Position numbers and translations under genes: made by a program
The notes under the pieces: model-generated
Databases searched by the model: none
What the model saw: only the letters and a program-made list of their open reading frames with translations
What the model was told of the DNA's origin: nothing
Part shown: piece by piece, positions 19,428-30,819 of the stretch
Numbering within the stretch: the first letter of the stretch is position 1
How the letters are laid out: each line of letters starts with the position of its first letter
Source of the DNA: Pseudoips prasinana
Taxonomy: Eukaryota > Arthropoda > Insecta > Lepidoptera > Nolidae
Assembly: GCA_951640165.1 (NCBI GenBank)
Contig: OX621263.1
Coordinates: forward strand, 10,918,001 to 10,982,000
Direction: 5' to 3'
DNA length: 64,000 nucleotides

Positions 19428-20127
19428 GACCGCCTCGTTGGTCTAGCGGTAGCGTGTTCACCCGCAGTTAACGAGGTCCTGGGTTCAAATCCCGAGTCTT
19501 TTTTTTATACGGGACTAGTCCCTCCCTCTTACCCACCACTGCAACTCCTGTAAGCCAGGATCAACAGTGGCACACAATTAAAAGACACTGAGTGGTGAGG
19601 CTCAGGCATGTCCCGGGGAATCGCTTTAACTGTCCTGGATCCCGCAACGAATTTAATCAGAAATAATTAGAAGGAGGAGTTAGAAAATTAATTGTTCCAC
19701 TTCCCTTCAGAGCAAAGCGGGAGACAGAATGATGTAAAGAGGCTACAGCCTCATAAAACGAGAGAATTGCAACTAGAGAAGCCAGCTGCAAAAGCACCGA
19801 GGATCAATTTAGGGGTCAAATCCCGGGTCGGGCCAAAAGTGATTTTGGGTCTTTTCTGTAAAAAAAAAATTTCACAGCATCAGCCCGAAGTCTGGGAGTC
19901 GGCGGTATTATACCCCCGTGCCTCGGAGAGCACGTAAAGCCGTCGGCCCTGTGCCTGACCTACTTCCGGTCGTCTCGCTAAGGCGTCCCATCGGATCATG
20001 GGAGTGATGGAATAGAAAGTGCTCCTGTGTTTGCGCACACACTTGAGCACTATAATATGTACCGCGCAGATGGCCAATTTCTGTTGAGACTGGCCGCCGT
20101 GGCCGAATTCGGCTAGGAGGACATTGC
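19428..20127 (+). repeat. SINE-D split by a retroposon
   Basis: Head GACCGCCTCGTTGGTCTAGC...GGTTCAAATCCCG (19428-19494) and the remainder from 19816 (TCAAATCCCGGGTCGGGCC...) to CCGTGGCCGAATTCGGCTAG. Insertion occurred within box B. Confidence 0.85.
19495..19815 (-). repeat. 321-bp retroposon with 10-bp target duplication
   Basis: Flanked by TCAAATCCCG on both sides (19485-19494 and 19816-19825). On the minus strand it ends in an A-run (TATAAAAAAAAGACT), so it is a poly(A) retroposon inserted in reverse. There is no ORF. The body contains GGATCCAGGACAGTTAAAGC. Confidence 0.8.
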
Positions 20128-21040
20128 CAGGCCGCATTGAACTTCTAAGTCTGAGTAGAAGCTTTGTCTTCTTGTGTGTGTTCTACTGCCTATACAATAG
20201 TTTGTGTTCGGAAGGATTGTTTGATGCCTATCGCCACTTTCTACCATCGCAATTGAGAAAGAATTGTCGACGATCCCGAGCCTCCAGCCTGTATTGAGCT
20301 TCTAAGACTGTGGCGAGACTTTGCCTACTTGTGTGTGTTCTACTGCCTATAGAATAGTCTGTATTCGGAAGGATTGTTTGATGCCTACCGCCACTTTTTA
20401 CCATCGCTATTGAGAAAGAATTGTTCACGATCCTGATCTTACAGCCTGCATTGAGTTTCTAAGACTGAGACGAGACTTTGCCTCCTTGTGAGTGTTCTAC
20501 TGCCTAGTCTAGAATAGTCTGTATTCGGAAGGATTGTTTGATGTTTACCGCCACTCTCTACCATCGCTATTGAGAAAGAATTGTCCACGATCCTGATCTT
20601 ACAGCCTGCATTGAGTTTCTAAGACTGAGACGAGACTTTGCCTCCTTGTGAGTGTTCTACTGCCTAGTCTAGAATAGTCTGTATTCGGAAGGATTGTTTG
20701 ATGTTTACCGCCACTCTCTACCATCGCTATTGAGAAAGAATTGTCCACGATCCTGATCTTACAGCCTGCATTGAGTTTCTAAGATTGAGACGAGACTTTG
20801 CCTCCTTGTGAGTATTCTAGTACCTAGTCTAGAATAGTCTGTGTTCGGAAGGATTGTTTGATGCTTACCGCCACTCTCTACCATCGCTATTGAGAAAGAA
20901 TTGTCGACGATTGCGAGCTTACGGGCCGCATGGAACTTCTAAGTCTGAAGAGAGACTTTTACTCCTTGTGTGTGGTCTGCTGCCTGTGCAATGGTCTGTG
21001 TTCGGAAGGATTGTTTGATGCTCACGGCCACTTTCTACCT
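20120..21040 (+). repeat. 157-160-bp minisatellite, about 6 units
   Basis: The marker GGAAGGATTGTTTGATG recurs at 20210, 20367, 20527, 20687, 20847 and 21004. Each unit also carries CATCGCTATTGAGAAAGAAT and GACTTTGCCT. The central units (20370-20850) are almost identical, so homogenisation is recent. The short ORFs in it look incidental. 21041-21496 holds nothing recognised. Confidence 0.9.
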
Positions 21041-22334
21041 ATACACCGTTGCTATCGACAGGGAGTTCATTTCTTTATGTACCAAAGTGGATCCTGGCTT
21101 ATTGGAATTGCAGTGGTGGGTAAACGGGTAGGAATTATCCCAAGAAAAGTGTTTTCTGGTAGAATATCTTCGGGCCAATATTTGCACCCCCCCGGAAAGA
21201 GATCGGCCATCATACTATTTTACCAAATTATTTAATATAAAATATGTTTCATCAACTTATTTTAATTATACATTATAATTATGATAGGTGCACGTAATTA
21301 TGTTTCTTGTTAGATTTCTTCAAGGATTACATTTATAACAAAGGAATATAAATATATAAGTTTCTTGTTAGATTTCTTCAAATAATAAATTTTAAACAAT
21401 AGAATATAAAAAAATACGTGTTTGGTTATTTTGTTTCGTAAACTATGCAAACATTTTCTTCTCTCATTAATTATCTTGATTTATTTGACGTTTAATAGAG
21501 AGGGCTATGCTCAGATTTTCACCGCGAGAACAAATCAGAATAGTTGAAATCCGCAGGTGAACCAAAGTAACCGACTTAGCCCAAAGAATTGCTAAGCTGA
21601 AGTGGTAGTGGGCGCCCAAGCAGCAAAATTATCCTATAGTGCAGACGTTATAGGACTCCAGCACTTTTAATGTTCTCTTAAGGGTTCTAGTTTTTGCTGC
21701 ATCGCTTATAATAGCAAGCATGGAGTTAGTTGGGCCTTATAGTATATCTCCGCCTATACATTAACTTATAATTACTTATAGGCCGAAATTAAAAGTCAAA
21801 TATAAGCTTGGGTGACCTATAAAAGTATCGCGAGGGTGTAAACGCACTCAAGAGCAGATAAACTGGTAAGCTATGCTTATAACTACTAACAAGAAACATT
21901 ATAGAACCACTATAAGTAAAGTACACCAATAAGAGTGATAAACAGAACTAAACATTCTGGATACTATTTGCATTTATTACTTGGTTTTATAAGGGTTTAT
22001 AAATTTACTTTACAGAACAATTATCAGTAAAATGGAGCGGTTATATAGTGGTATATACCAATATCGTTATAATCTTAACACGCTTATAAAGGTTTAATAT
22101 AATATACTTAGTATCCAAAACTATATCCGTGGTGTCCTGAACAAGAAAACATTGGTTTATAATGGTCTTGCAAATTCGGTTATAGTCTCAGTACGGATAT
22201 TTTGATTTTGTTGAATCGTAGAAATATGAGAAGGTTCCGTACAAAATTGTTATTGTGAAAATTTAAGACAAAATGTTTATTTTAATGATTCTGCACGAAA
22301 AACCGTTTAATCGATAAAAGCAATTTTAAATGTA

Positions 22335-22489
22335 CACTTGGAAGATTGTGTTAGTGAGGAACCTGTACAAGAAGATGAATGCGATATTGAAAACTATTCC
22401 AATTTTCAACTACATAGCGATCTTAGAAAATGGGCTGTAGAATACAATACGACATGCGGCATTCAATTTTTTATTAGAAATTTTGAATA
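22335..22489 (+). pseudogene. Transposon-internal ORF remnant (LRKWA motif)
   Basis: An acidic stretch is followed by QLHSDLRKWAVEYNTTCGIQ and a stop. The pattern LxxWAxxxNI is common in short proteins encoded by insect DNA transposons. Only about 50 residues remain, preceded by stops. Confidence 0.4.
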
Positions 22490-23032
22490 AATGTATTTGT
22501 TTCAAATTCTTCAAGTTCTCTTAGATCTCTTATAACATGTCTACATCTACGTCTTAATGTACGAGTTTAATTCATTCTGAATCTCTCTTCGACACAGCAC
22601 TCAGCACATGTTAGTTTATATTTCATAAAGTGCATTTTGATTTGGTATGATGGTTATAATGTCTTCTTTGATTGACTTTACTTCATGTTGAAGTTGTGGA
22701 ATTTGACCAACCTCGACAGGCTGTATTTGGTTATCCGTGTTGTAAAGAACGCAATGTTGAGCATTTAAACTGACATCTGACAGTGTTTCTTCTGCTTCTG
22801 TTATGACAAGTTGAGGGTTTTGCGCGACAAAAGAAGATACAGGTAAAATTGCTGAACCGGATTGAATGGTAGCCGAGTTTTGTTGTAAATGAAGTGATCT
22901 TGTAGTATTTGAACGAGTATCTTCTCGATAGACCGTTGGCATCTCACTAATTTGGTCTTGATCACGATTCTGTGAAACAATAAACCAAGTTAGCAAGGGA
23001 AAGCACAAAAATAGAAGTAGAAAATATTTCAA
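22490..23032 (-). pseudogene. Transposon-internal coding remnant
   Basis: An open frame of 138 residues ends at 22616. Its upstream part is probably intronic, since a TTATTGTTTCACAG acceptor precedes the codon for NRDQDQISEM near 22971. The Ser/Thr/Gln-rich segment is of unknown function. Downstream in another frame there is a coding-like C-terminal segment TCAECCVEERFRMN, a stop, then TLRRRCRHVIRDLRELEEFE. Two Cys pairs and a basic helix suggest a broken DNA-binding protein. No family recognised. Confidence 0.4.
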
Positions 23033-24212
23033 ACAATTTTTAAAGCTCGAAAATCCCTTTTAGTTATAAAGCTATCGACGTCCAGAAACATTACCATTTT
23101 CACACCTGACTCCTAAACAAAAATATGAAAATAAGACATCGGTACCTAATAACAACATAGAGTAACATTACAATATTTGCGGAACTCTAATTCCAAACAA
23201 TATGGCCAAGCAATAGTTCTGATATTTACCATTTTTAAACAAAGTACGCCTATAACGGTTTGTTAATGTATTTGGGAAGACCAAGTTTGTCAAGATGGCG
23301 ACTTTTCGTTGTATGTCTTACTGAAACCAACATTATTTTAAAATTCAACTTAATGAAAACGTGAATTTCGAGGGGTGCTTAAAAATTTTGACAAAAAACT
23401 TATTACATTTCACCGAAAATATACCTGCGCCATGCACATTCAAACACGGCTTCACTTATTGTTAACTAACACCCTACTCTTATTCTAGATAATATTTATT
23501 ATAAAAATATAATAACTTACCTTTATCAATATTAATTAATCTTTACAAATGTGCATAGCAACATTCACCAATTCACATCACTTTGTATGAGCTTGTAAGA
23601 TATTCACTGTGTACGTTATTGTCGTGTTTGGTTCCATTTAGCGCTCATAGTTAGCTTTGCGAGAGCAAATAGTTCTACGTGGTCTAACTATAAGGTTACT
23701 ATTGGCGTGATTGGTTCCATTAAGCGCTGATAGTTGGCTACGCGGGAGAAAATAGTTTTACATAGTCCAACTATATGGCCGTTATTGGTCAAAATGGTAT
23801 TCACCAAGTCTACTATAGATATTTAATTAGCTAAAATACGCCTATAAATTGGGCCCTTTTCCGTGGTTATAATTGCTTACTATTCCGTTATAGTCCTAAT
23901 GAAATGGTGGTTCCAGGACAATTACTAGACCACATTTTGCTGCTTGGGCGGGGTACATAGCTCGTAGAACTGACGGCCGATGGGGCAAAAAGGTATTGAG
24001 AGGCGACCATGAAGTGAAAGACGCAGCTTGGGTAGGTCGCATTTAAGATGGAGTGATGATTTTGTGAGTGTCTCTCGATAGCGAAAGACCGGCAATTTTG
24101 GAGAGATTTGGGAGAGACCTTTGTCCTTGTCCAGCAGTGGACGTCTTTCAGCGGATATGATGATGATGACTTTAAAAGTTAGGGAGGCTTTTACTTCTTT
24201 ATCGGATAATAT

Positions 24213-24415
24213 CTGGCCTGTTGGTTCAGTGGTTAGTGACTGTTACTAAGACAGAGGTCGTGGGTTCGATTCCCATCCGGGACAAATCTTTGTGTTCTGT
24301 TTCTTGGTGTAATTTATCTAAGTATAATATGTATGTATTTAGAAATATAAAAGTTTTTTTCTGGTTGACATAATACACACTTTGCCTAGTGTGGGATCAG
24401 ATGGCAATGTGATTG
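24213..24415 (+). repeat. SINE-C variant
   Basis: tRNA-like head (CTGTTGGTTCAGTGGTTAGT, GGTTCGATTCCCATC), then a short body and TGGGATCAGATGG. It is directly followed by a second SINE-C. Confidence 0.75.
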
Positions 24416-24417
24416 AC

Positions 24418-24695
24418 GGGCCTGTTGGCGTGGTTGGCAAATGCTTGCTTTTCACGCCGGAGGTCGTGGGTTCGATTCCCACCCAGGACAGATATTTGTG
24501 TGAATGAACATGTGTGTTTGTCCTGAGTCGGGGTGTAATTATCTATGGTTATAAGTATGTATTTACAATAGAATAGTAGTACCTATATACATAGGTACAG
24601 TATATAAGTTATCGGGTTTCCATAGTACAAGTTCTGATTATTTTGGGATCAGAAGGCCGTGTGTGAATAATGTCCCAGGATATTATTATAATGAG
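24418..24695 (+). repeat. SINE-C, full length
   Basis: Head GCCTGTTGGCGTGGTTGGCA with box B GGGTTCGATTCCCAC; body GACAGATATTTGTGTGAATG; 3' end TGTCCCAGGATATTATTATA. This is the reference copy for fragments elsewhere. Confidence 0.85.
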
Positions 24696-24784
24696 TCATC
24701 CAACGATTCAAGTCTCCTCAAACGTAATTGCAACTCACTTACTTCAGAATCACTCAAAGAAACAGGTACAACACAAATAATCAT

Positions 24785-24985
24785 CATGTCAGCCAAATTA
24801 CGTCCACTGGACAAAGGCCTCCCCAAAGATTGGGGGATATGCCATGATCGCCACGCTTGGCAGACGGGCGATCGCAGTTGATGGTCAACGTTCACAGAAT
24901 AACGCTCCTGCCCGTTCTCTGGTAGGTATTCCCTCGGGACGATTACTATGCCCCCACGGGATGAGATGGGGTGATGATATTCGTC
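24785..24985 (+). repeat. Dispersed repeat F
   Basis: GGGGATATGCCATGATCGCC, ATTCCCTCGGGACGATTACT and GGGATGAGATGGGGTGATGA are all shared with 38396-38600. It may be a LINE 3' end; no coding seen. Confidence 0.65.
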
Positions 24986-25890
24986 GAATCTTCAAATAAT
25001 AAGAGAACATAACTACCTGTTCCTTGTACCTAGCACACTTTTAAATCAAATCTTTATCATCGGGCATTGACGTGCTAAACTGAAATGTATATAAACTAAA
25101 TTTATATTTATACTTATACAAGAAAGTACATTAAACTGTATCATCATCATCATCATCATACTTAGACTCACGGTTGGTTCCCGGAGGGGTAGGCAGAGAC
25201 AACTGATTCCATTTGTAACGATCTTTGCACACCTGTTTTTCCCCATTTACTGTCATTATATTATTAAATATTTATAATGACAGTACAATATCTACAGTAG
25301 TATATATTATTGTTAAATAGGTATAATGCCTTCAATTATTGCTGAACTTACACACTTTACTTACACAGTAAAGCTTTTACACGGAATTATATTAATATTC
25401 AAGTAACTACTTAATTATCATTAGTTAGTCTCTTATTTCATGTATATAAATATTCATCTACCTATACAATACAACTGTGCTACCCATAATTATAGCTACT
25501 TTAAAAACTAATGAGATTACGTACCAAATAACTCAATTAAGTTACTTTTAACTAATAGTGAAGTCAAATAAAGTAGGTCTAACTATTAATAACTACTCTT
25601 TACAACAATTAAATAAACAATCGTTATAAATACTAGTCTAAATCTTATGTAAACGTACTAGAATCTCGGTCGTTGTCTAAACACTGTTTAAAATAAATGT
25701 ATAGGTAAACATTTTTTAAAAATAAAAGCATAGTTCCTCCGGTGACCAACAGATGGCGCTGTACCGGTCCTATGAATCACGCTATGGTTTCTTAACTAAC
25801 TTCAGCCTAAGTACATTTGTAAAATTTTATTAATCGAGTACCAGACCCATAAATAAATACTACCTGAACTAGAGTGTTAAGCGGAATTTA
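24986..25890. other. AT-rich, mostly unassigned
   Basis: Apart from about 100 bp at 25160-25262 shared with 31705-31830 (GAGGGGTAGGCAGAGACAAC), I see no gene or repeat. (CAT)n at 25140-25160 is a minor microsatellite. Confidence 0.3.
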
Positions 25891-26070
25891 CTATTTTCCA
25901 GGACTTCTTCTTAGACACATACGCATAAATTGGTAGCGAGATCCCTGAATCTCTTTGATTTCCCAATGACACAGCAGTATCGATCGGTCACACCTGTACT
26001 CACACCTGGTGCAGTATAAACCTGATATACACTGGTTATCACTAACTACCGTTTTGTTAAAACAGCTTAC
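25891..26070 (-). CDS. Possible Cys-rich exon, unrecognised
   Basis: The minus strand from about 26070 is open to 25891. It includes VSCFNKTVVSDNQCISGLYC, then TRCEYRC, ILLCHWEI and a last Cys before a basic C-terminus: seven Cys in about 60 residues. The upstream part of the frame (26071-26112) belongs to a MITE-2. It could be the last exon of a secreted Cys-rich protein or chance. No signal peptide or homologue recognised. Confidence 0.2.
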   Translation of the reverse strand, partial: VSCFNKTVVSDNQCISGLYCTRCEYRCDRSILLCHWEIKEIQGSRYQFMRMCLRRSPGK

Positions 26071-26082
26071 AGAAGTTATACC

Positions 26083-26199
26083 TTCCAACCCCAGTTTGTC
26101 AAATTTCTCCAATTGAAAGTGAACTTATGTGATAAAGTTGAAAATCTATAAAAGAAATTTGACAGATTGGGGTAGCTGTACTTGCTGGCGTCTGTACCA
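26083..26199. mobile_element. MITE-2, partial
   Basis: Right arm complete (AAATTTGACAGATTGGGGTA...GCTGGCGTCTGTAC). The left end is degraded. It is in the opposite orientation to the 4021 copy. Confidence 0.65.
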
Positions 26200-26477
26200 T
26201 CAATATGATATCCAGGAGTATTTTAGTGAATCAGTAAATAAAATATCAGTGTCGTTGGTAGGTACTATTTCAAGATGTGTAATGTGTATGTTTTATTGTT
26301 TTTTACATGCCCACGACTTTTTGCCCATATTTAATCTCGACTCAAATGCATGAGAAAATACATGACTCTTAAAGCTCACTTGGCGCTTTAAATTAAAAAG
26401 GAAAACCGATAAATAATAAAGTTTAATTTTCCTTAAACTAAAGAACTACTAAAAAATTTGCCGGAGTATTTTGTTTC

Positions 26478-26940
26478 TAACCGACTTCAAAAGGACGAGG
26501 TTCTCAAGTTCACCGGTATTTTTTTTTATGTATGTACACTGATTACTGATTTATGATCCGATTTACGTGATTCTTTTTAAGTTTGATGCAAAATAGTTGC
26601 CACTTAGTCCCATAAAAAAATTGTATAGTTTGGTCCACTAGTTTTAATTTTATGGACATTTTTGTATGAAAATTTTTGTTTATGTGGACGATGTAATTGT
26701 CTTTATCACTTTGTTTTAAATCTTAGCCAGCCTAGCTAGACTCATACTGTTCAAATGTGTCCTGGCATGACCATAAAGAACAATTTCAGACGACTAGCAT
26801 TTAATACGCGCGTACAAGCCCGTTTTTGGAAGCGCATGTGCGCCTACATTTAGCACAAGCGCACTTTTTTACCCATTACGCTGAGATTTATGAACCGATT
26901 TACGTGATTCTTCATTAGTTTGATGCGGAATATCTGCCAT
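26478..26940 (+). repeat. Dispersed repeat G with internal duplication
   Basis: Starts AACCGACTTCAAAAGGACGA. The block GATCCGATTTACGTGATTCTT recurs in variant form (GAACCGATTTACGTGATTCTT) about 340 bp later, so two partial copies are adjacent. Non-coding. Confidence 0.5.
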
Positions 26941-26944
26941 TTTT

Positions 26945-27400
26945 AGGGTTCTTAAGCCAAATGCCAAAAAACGGAAACCTTATGGATTTTTCATGTCTGT
27001 CTGTCCGTCCGTATGTCACTTTTTTCCGAAACTATAAGAACTATACTGTCGAAACTTGGTGAGCAGATGTATTCCGTGAACCGCATTAAGATTTACACAT
27101 TTACATACAACAATAGAAAAACAAACAATAAAATTTGGGGATACCGCATACTTAGAACTGAATTTTAAAAAAAATCATCAAACCATACATGTGGGGTATC
27201 TATGGATAGGTCTTCGAAAATGATATTGAGGTATATAATGTCATTTTCTTCTTAACTGTATAGTTTGCGCCAGAGACACTTCCAAAGGCGTAAAATGTGC
27301 CCCTCCCCCTCCTGAGAATGATAAAACTAAAACAAATAGACGATTACCATGCAAACTTCCACCGAAAATTGTTGAACGAGATCTAGTAAGTAGTTTTTTT
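26945..27400 (-). repeat. GGTTCC repeat, reverse copy
   Basis: Contains TCTGTCTGTCCGTCCGTATG, CGAAACTATAAGAAC and TACATGTGGGGTATCTATGG, all matching 37115-37660 and 56595-57068 in reverse. Non-coding. Confidence 0.7.
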
Positions 27401-27494
27401 TAATGCGTCATAAATCGTAAACCGCAATTTACCTTCCATTCTATCAACTCAAATACTTGCTGCTACGGAGAAAATCAACTCTCTCGACTCGTTG

Positions 27495-27671
27495 TCTTGA
27501 TCATCAATACCTAGTTTATGAGCCTTCTGCTCAGTACACTAGATGGCTAATCGATAATGAATAAGACCTAGTCTAACAGCCCTCTGGTCAGCAGACTCAT
27601 TAGCTAATCAATCATAGATAAGACCTAACCCATGAGCCCTTTGCTCAGTAGACAAGTTGGCTAATCGATAA
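27495..27671 (+). repeat. 57-60-bp tandem repeat, interrupted by a LINE
   Basis: Three units contain GGCTAATCGATAATGAATAAG, CCTAGTCTAACAGCCCTCTG, then a CTCAGTAGACA-like block. The array resumes at 29292 (TCGATCATTAATAAGACCTA) after the LINE fragment. Confidence 0.75.
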
Positions 27672-29291
27672 TAAATAATAATAATAAAAATCATTTATTT
27701 CTCTCATAAAGTTTACACAAGTAGGTTAGCAACAACAGTGAAGGATATAATTCAGTCAAATCTACTTTATGAGAGCTGGTGCCCGTGGTAGGTTTAATAA
27801 AAACCTGTATTACAGGTCACCAGAGCCCACTCCATAGGTAACATATTGATATAAAGAAATTACAATTGCTGTTAAAGCTACATTGATTTATGACAGTAAC
27901 AATATAAGTTAAAAACACAAGCAAAGAAAAATACAAATATATGCAGAGGATGAAAAGGCGAATGAGTGTGTGTAAGTGTGTGTGTGTGTGTGTGTGTGTG
28001 ATTGTTTAGGTAACAATTATATGTTAAAGATTAAAGATAGGCTAAATTACATAGTTATCCCAGTTATAGTTTCATAGTAAAGGTTGAGGTAATTACATAG
28101 GAATTTGATTAGGCTTGTTATGATTAGTTATTATATTAAGTGATTTAATATTTTATAATTATTTAAAAGGTGCTAAGATAGCTATATTATTTGTTTGAGC
28201 AGACTTTCGGTTTCGTCGTAATTGAGAGTCTTGAGATAAGTAGATACCTTCTGCTTACAGCGGGATTTATTGAGGGGATGAAAGTCAAGTCTTGTATTTA
28301 ATTTGTTGTATAAGTAGTCGCCAAGAAAACAAAAGAACCTGTGGGAAAGACTGGTGTTGTATTTTTGAGTTAAACACACGGTGCCCTTGCGCCTTTTATG
28401 TTTTAATTTAAAAGCATCAAATCCCAATTCCGAATGTTTTTTTAGAATGGTATGGAGTACAAACGTTTGTCTAACAGAGAGCACATCCCATTTTTTGTAC
28501 AAATCCACTGTAGGAAATCGGAAGGGAAGGCCAGCAGCGACCTTGAGGATCGCACGCTGTGCTCTTTCAGCCTGAATTAGATGGGTTTTGGCTGCGCCGC
28601 CCCAAGATGTGATGCCATAATCTACCAGCGAATGACACAGAGCGTAGTAGACCATTTTTATGATGCGAGTATCTGCCACGTGTTTGAGGGCTTTGAAAAT
28701 ATGAATAAGCTTCCGCAACCTTGGCACCAACGCATTAATATGGGGCTTGAAACTTAAGTGTTGGTCAATTACTACCCCAAGGTATTTGATGTCACTGGTT
28801 CTATCAAGTGAAGGACAGGAGCATGGTGCATTTCTTGTTATACAAGAATGTGCAGTAATTGAAAGAGAAGGTGGTGGTAAAAGGTTAGAATTGAATGCAA
28901 ATGCCATGTATTTAGTTTTATCAACATTCAATGTCAATAAATTATCTTGTAACCAGGCACCGACTCTATCAAACCCCATCTGAGCGGTGGCAAAGACCTC
29001 ATCCCATGTGTTACCAGAAAAAAAGAGGGCAGTATCGTCAGCAAAAGTGAGGATTCTGCCTCCGCTCAGGCAGAGCTGACAGAGATCGTTTATATAGATT
29101 AGAAAGAGGGTGGGCCCAAGGATACTACCTTGGGGCACACCGTACTTCACATGCAGTTTGTCGCTTAACCAGTGATTTATTTTTACCTGTTGATACCTGT
29201 TGGATAGGAAGCTTTGGAATAACTTCAAAGGAAAACCGCGAACGCCTATTTTTTCCAACTTAGATAAGAGGTGAGGAATAGAGACCGTGTC
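27672..29291 (-). mobile_element. 5'-truncated LINE with RT and 3' UTR
   Basis: A reverse-strand insertion inside a tandem repeat. The 5' end is cut in the RT domain at 29291, the 3' UTR is about 500 bp (27672-28181) with (GT)n at 27969-28001, and it ends with an ATT-type simple repeat. Flanks AATCGATAATAA and AATCGATCATTAA look like an imperfect target duplication. Confidence 0.8.
28182..29291 (-). pseudogene. LINE ORF2 fragment: reverse transcriptase C-terminal part
   Basis: The frame is open for about 370 residues from 29291 (FDTVSIPHLLSKLEKIGVRG) to 28182. RT motifs are YGVPQGSILGPTLFLIYIND, the catalytic FADD in ILTFADDTALFFSG, LNVDKTKYMAF and IKYLGVVIDQHLSFKPH. The C-terminal part is VDYGITSWGG and later PLNKSRCKQKVSTYLKTL. 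Endonuclease and fingers are absent because of 5' truncation, but the remaining frame is free of stops, so insertion is fairly recent. Jockey/CR1-type; clade not certain. Confidence 0.85.
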
Positions 29292-29758
29292 AAATCGATC
29301 ATTAATAAGACCTAGTCTTCATAGACTAGACTTCACCGACATCAAACCTATCAATAGGTAATACATACAAATTATAGTATTTCATTAATATTAAAGGTAT
29401 TACGTTTGCATAAGAGATGTATTAAATTAAATCTTTATTAAGATATTTTTTTTATACTTTTTAGTTTTTGAAGTCAGTTTTTTTAAACGAAGTTTTTTTA
29501 TGACTTTTTTTCTCACATTTTTGAATATTGAATTTAGAAGAAAAGAGGTTCAACCTGGAATTAACTTTGTATAGAAACTTAAAAGATTTAAATTAAGAAG
29601 TCGTTAATTATTTAGGATTAAAGTAGATATCTCTAGATTCTGTTGATGTGTGTGTGTATACAATAAAACAAAAGAATCGTAAGAGCAATTACATTTTTAT
29701 GAAAACGTTGCATTGAAAATGTCTATAGGCGTTTGCGTGAATACGTCATGCTTCCACA
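29292..29758. other. No gene recognised
   Basis: The tandem repeat continues to about 29330; then AT-rich DNA without identifiable features. Confidence 0.3.
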
Positions 29759-30558
29759 TCTATACATATAATAAATCTGTAGAAAAATATTATTGTACAT
29801 AAAAAAAAAATCCCAAGGGTATTAAAGAACAACTAATAGAACCCATTTCCAGCTCTATACATATAATAAATCTGTAGAAAAATATTTTTTGTACATCAAA
29901 AGAAAATCCAAAAAGAATAGCCAGGGTATTAAAGAACAACCAATAGAACCCATTTCCAGCATTATTAGATTTTTTGTCTGTTTGTCTGTTTATATGTTCG
30001 GGTATCACGTAAAATATACGAAAGCAATGTAAATAACTTTTATACACAACGATTGAGCGTAACTTGAGGTAGCATTTAGTTTTATATTCTATTTTCTTTG
30101 GGCAAATTGAATTATGTACAAGGTTGGATTTGTTATAATTTAATTTTAAATTATAATGTCAGTAGTTCGAAAGTTTGAGCTATCGATTCGTTTGTAACGC
30201 GAATGTACAGACGATTCGAATTTTATTGAGCCGATTGAATGTAGTAAATTAACCCTGTCTACCTATGTAAAAGAGGAAACTGACTGACTGACATATCAAC
30301 GCACAGCCTGAACGGCTGGGGTTAGAGACTTGAAATTTTGCCGGTAGTTACTTTTTATGACGTATGCATTCAGTAAGGAAGGGTTTTTGGAAATACTAAC
30401 CCTAGAAAGAAAAAAAACCCTAGTAAAATAGAGAAGGAAAGATTGTATGAAAATCCGTCATTTTTGAAGTTAAATGCATTGAAACTTATATTTAGTAGTT
30501 CAGCTAAAAATAAATATTTTAGAATAGGCGATGGCACATACCCTGTACAAGAAGATGG

Positions 30559-30636
30559 ATAAGTTATTTTGATTGGTAATCTCTGCTCTTATGTATGTAA
30601 CGTAAGAGCAGAGATTACCAATCAAAATAACTTATT
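30559..30636. repeat. 33-bp fold-back in the Helitron
   Basis: ATAAGTTATTTTGATTGGTA...CTTA at 30559-30591 is exactly complementary to 30603-30635, with an 11-nt loop. Confidence 0.95.
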
Positions 30637-30819
30637 AAAAAGCAGGAGCTAATTTCTTCTGTGTACGGAGATACCACAAACATGGGAAATCAAGCTGGTT
30701 CTTGGCTATGTTAGCGAGCTATTTTGACTCCCCGCAATGACCAAGCTACGGCAATTAATTTCAAAATATTGACACATTCGCCCGGGACTCGTAAATAATA
30801 TAGCTCAATAAATACAGTT

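Larger units (their letters stand above)
21614..23949. mobile_element. 2.3-kb DNA transposon, 16-bp TIRs, TTATA-rich arms
   Basis: Exact TIRs GCCCAAGCAGCAAAAT (21614-21629) and ATTTTGCTGCTTGGGC (23934-23949). The outer 600-700 bp on each side carry dozens of TTATA/TATAA motifs (CTTATAAC, GTTATAGTC, CCTATAAA), a subterminal array. The interior has two short coding remnants on opposite strands. No recognisable transposase remains, and I cannot assign the superfamily. Confidence 0.75.
21497..24175 (+). pseudogene. RTE-type LINE C-terminus, split by a DNA transposon
   Basis: 21497-21613 and 23950-24175 together read a decayed RTE C-terminus: (E)RAMLRFSPREQIRIVEIRR, TKVTDLAQRIAKLKW, then G(Y)IARRTDGRWGKKVL and a PAVDVF-like end, followed by GATGATGATG. 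It matches the better-preserved fragment at 57660-58040. The 21614-23949 transposon is inserted between the Trp/Ala and Gly codons. Confidence 0.7.

Noticed and set aside
19428..19500. tRNA gene (box A and box B of SINE-D head)
   Set aside because: No acceptor stem pairing and repeated elsewhere with the same 3' body; it is a SINE head. The same holds for SINE-B, C and E heads.
20228..20428. Short ORF in the minisatellite
   Set aside because: Periodic sequence; the frame is not kept among units.
25140..25160. Possible CRISPR-like short repeats
   Set aside because: Simple CAT microsatellite in a eukaryotic context; no repeat-spacer structure anywhere in the window.
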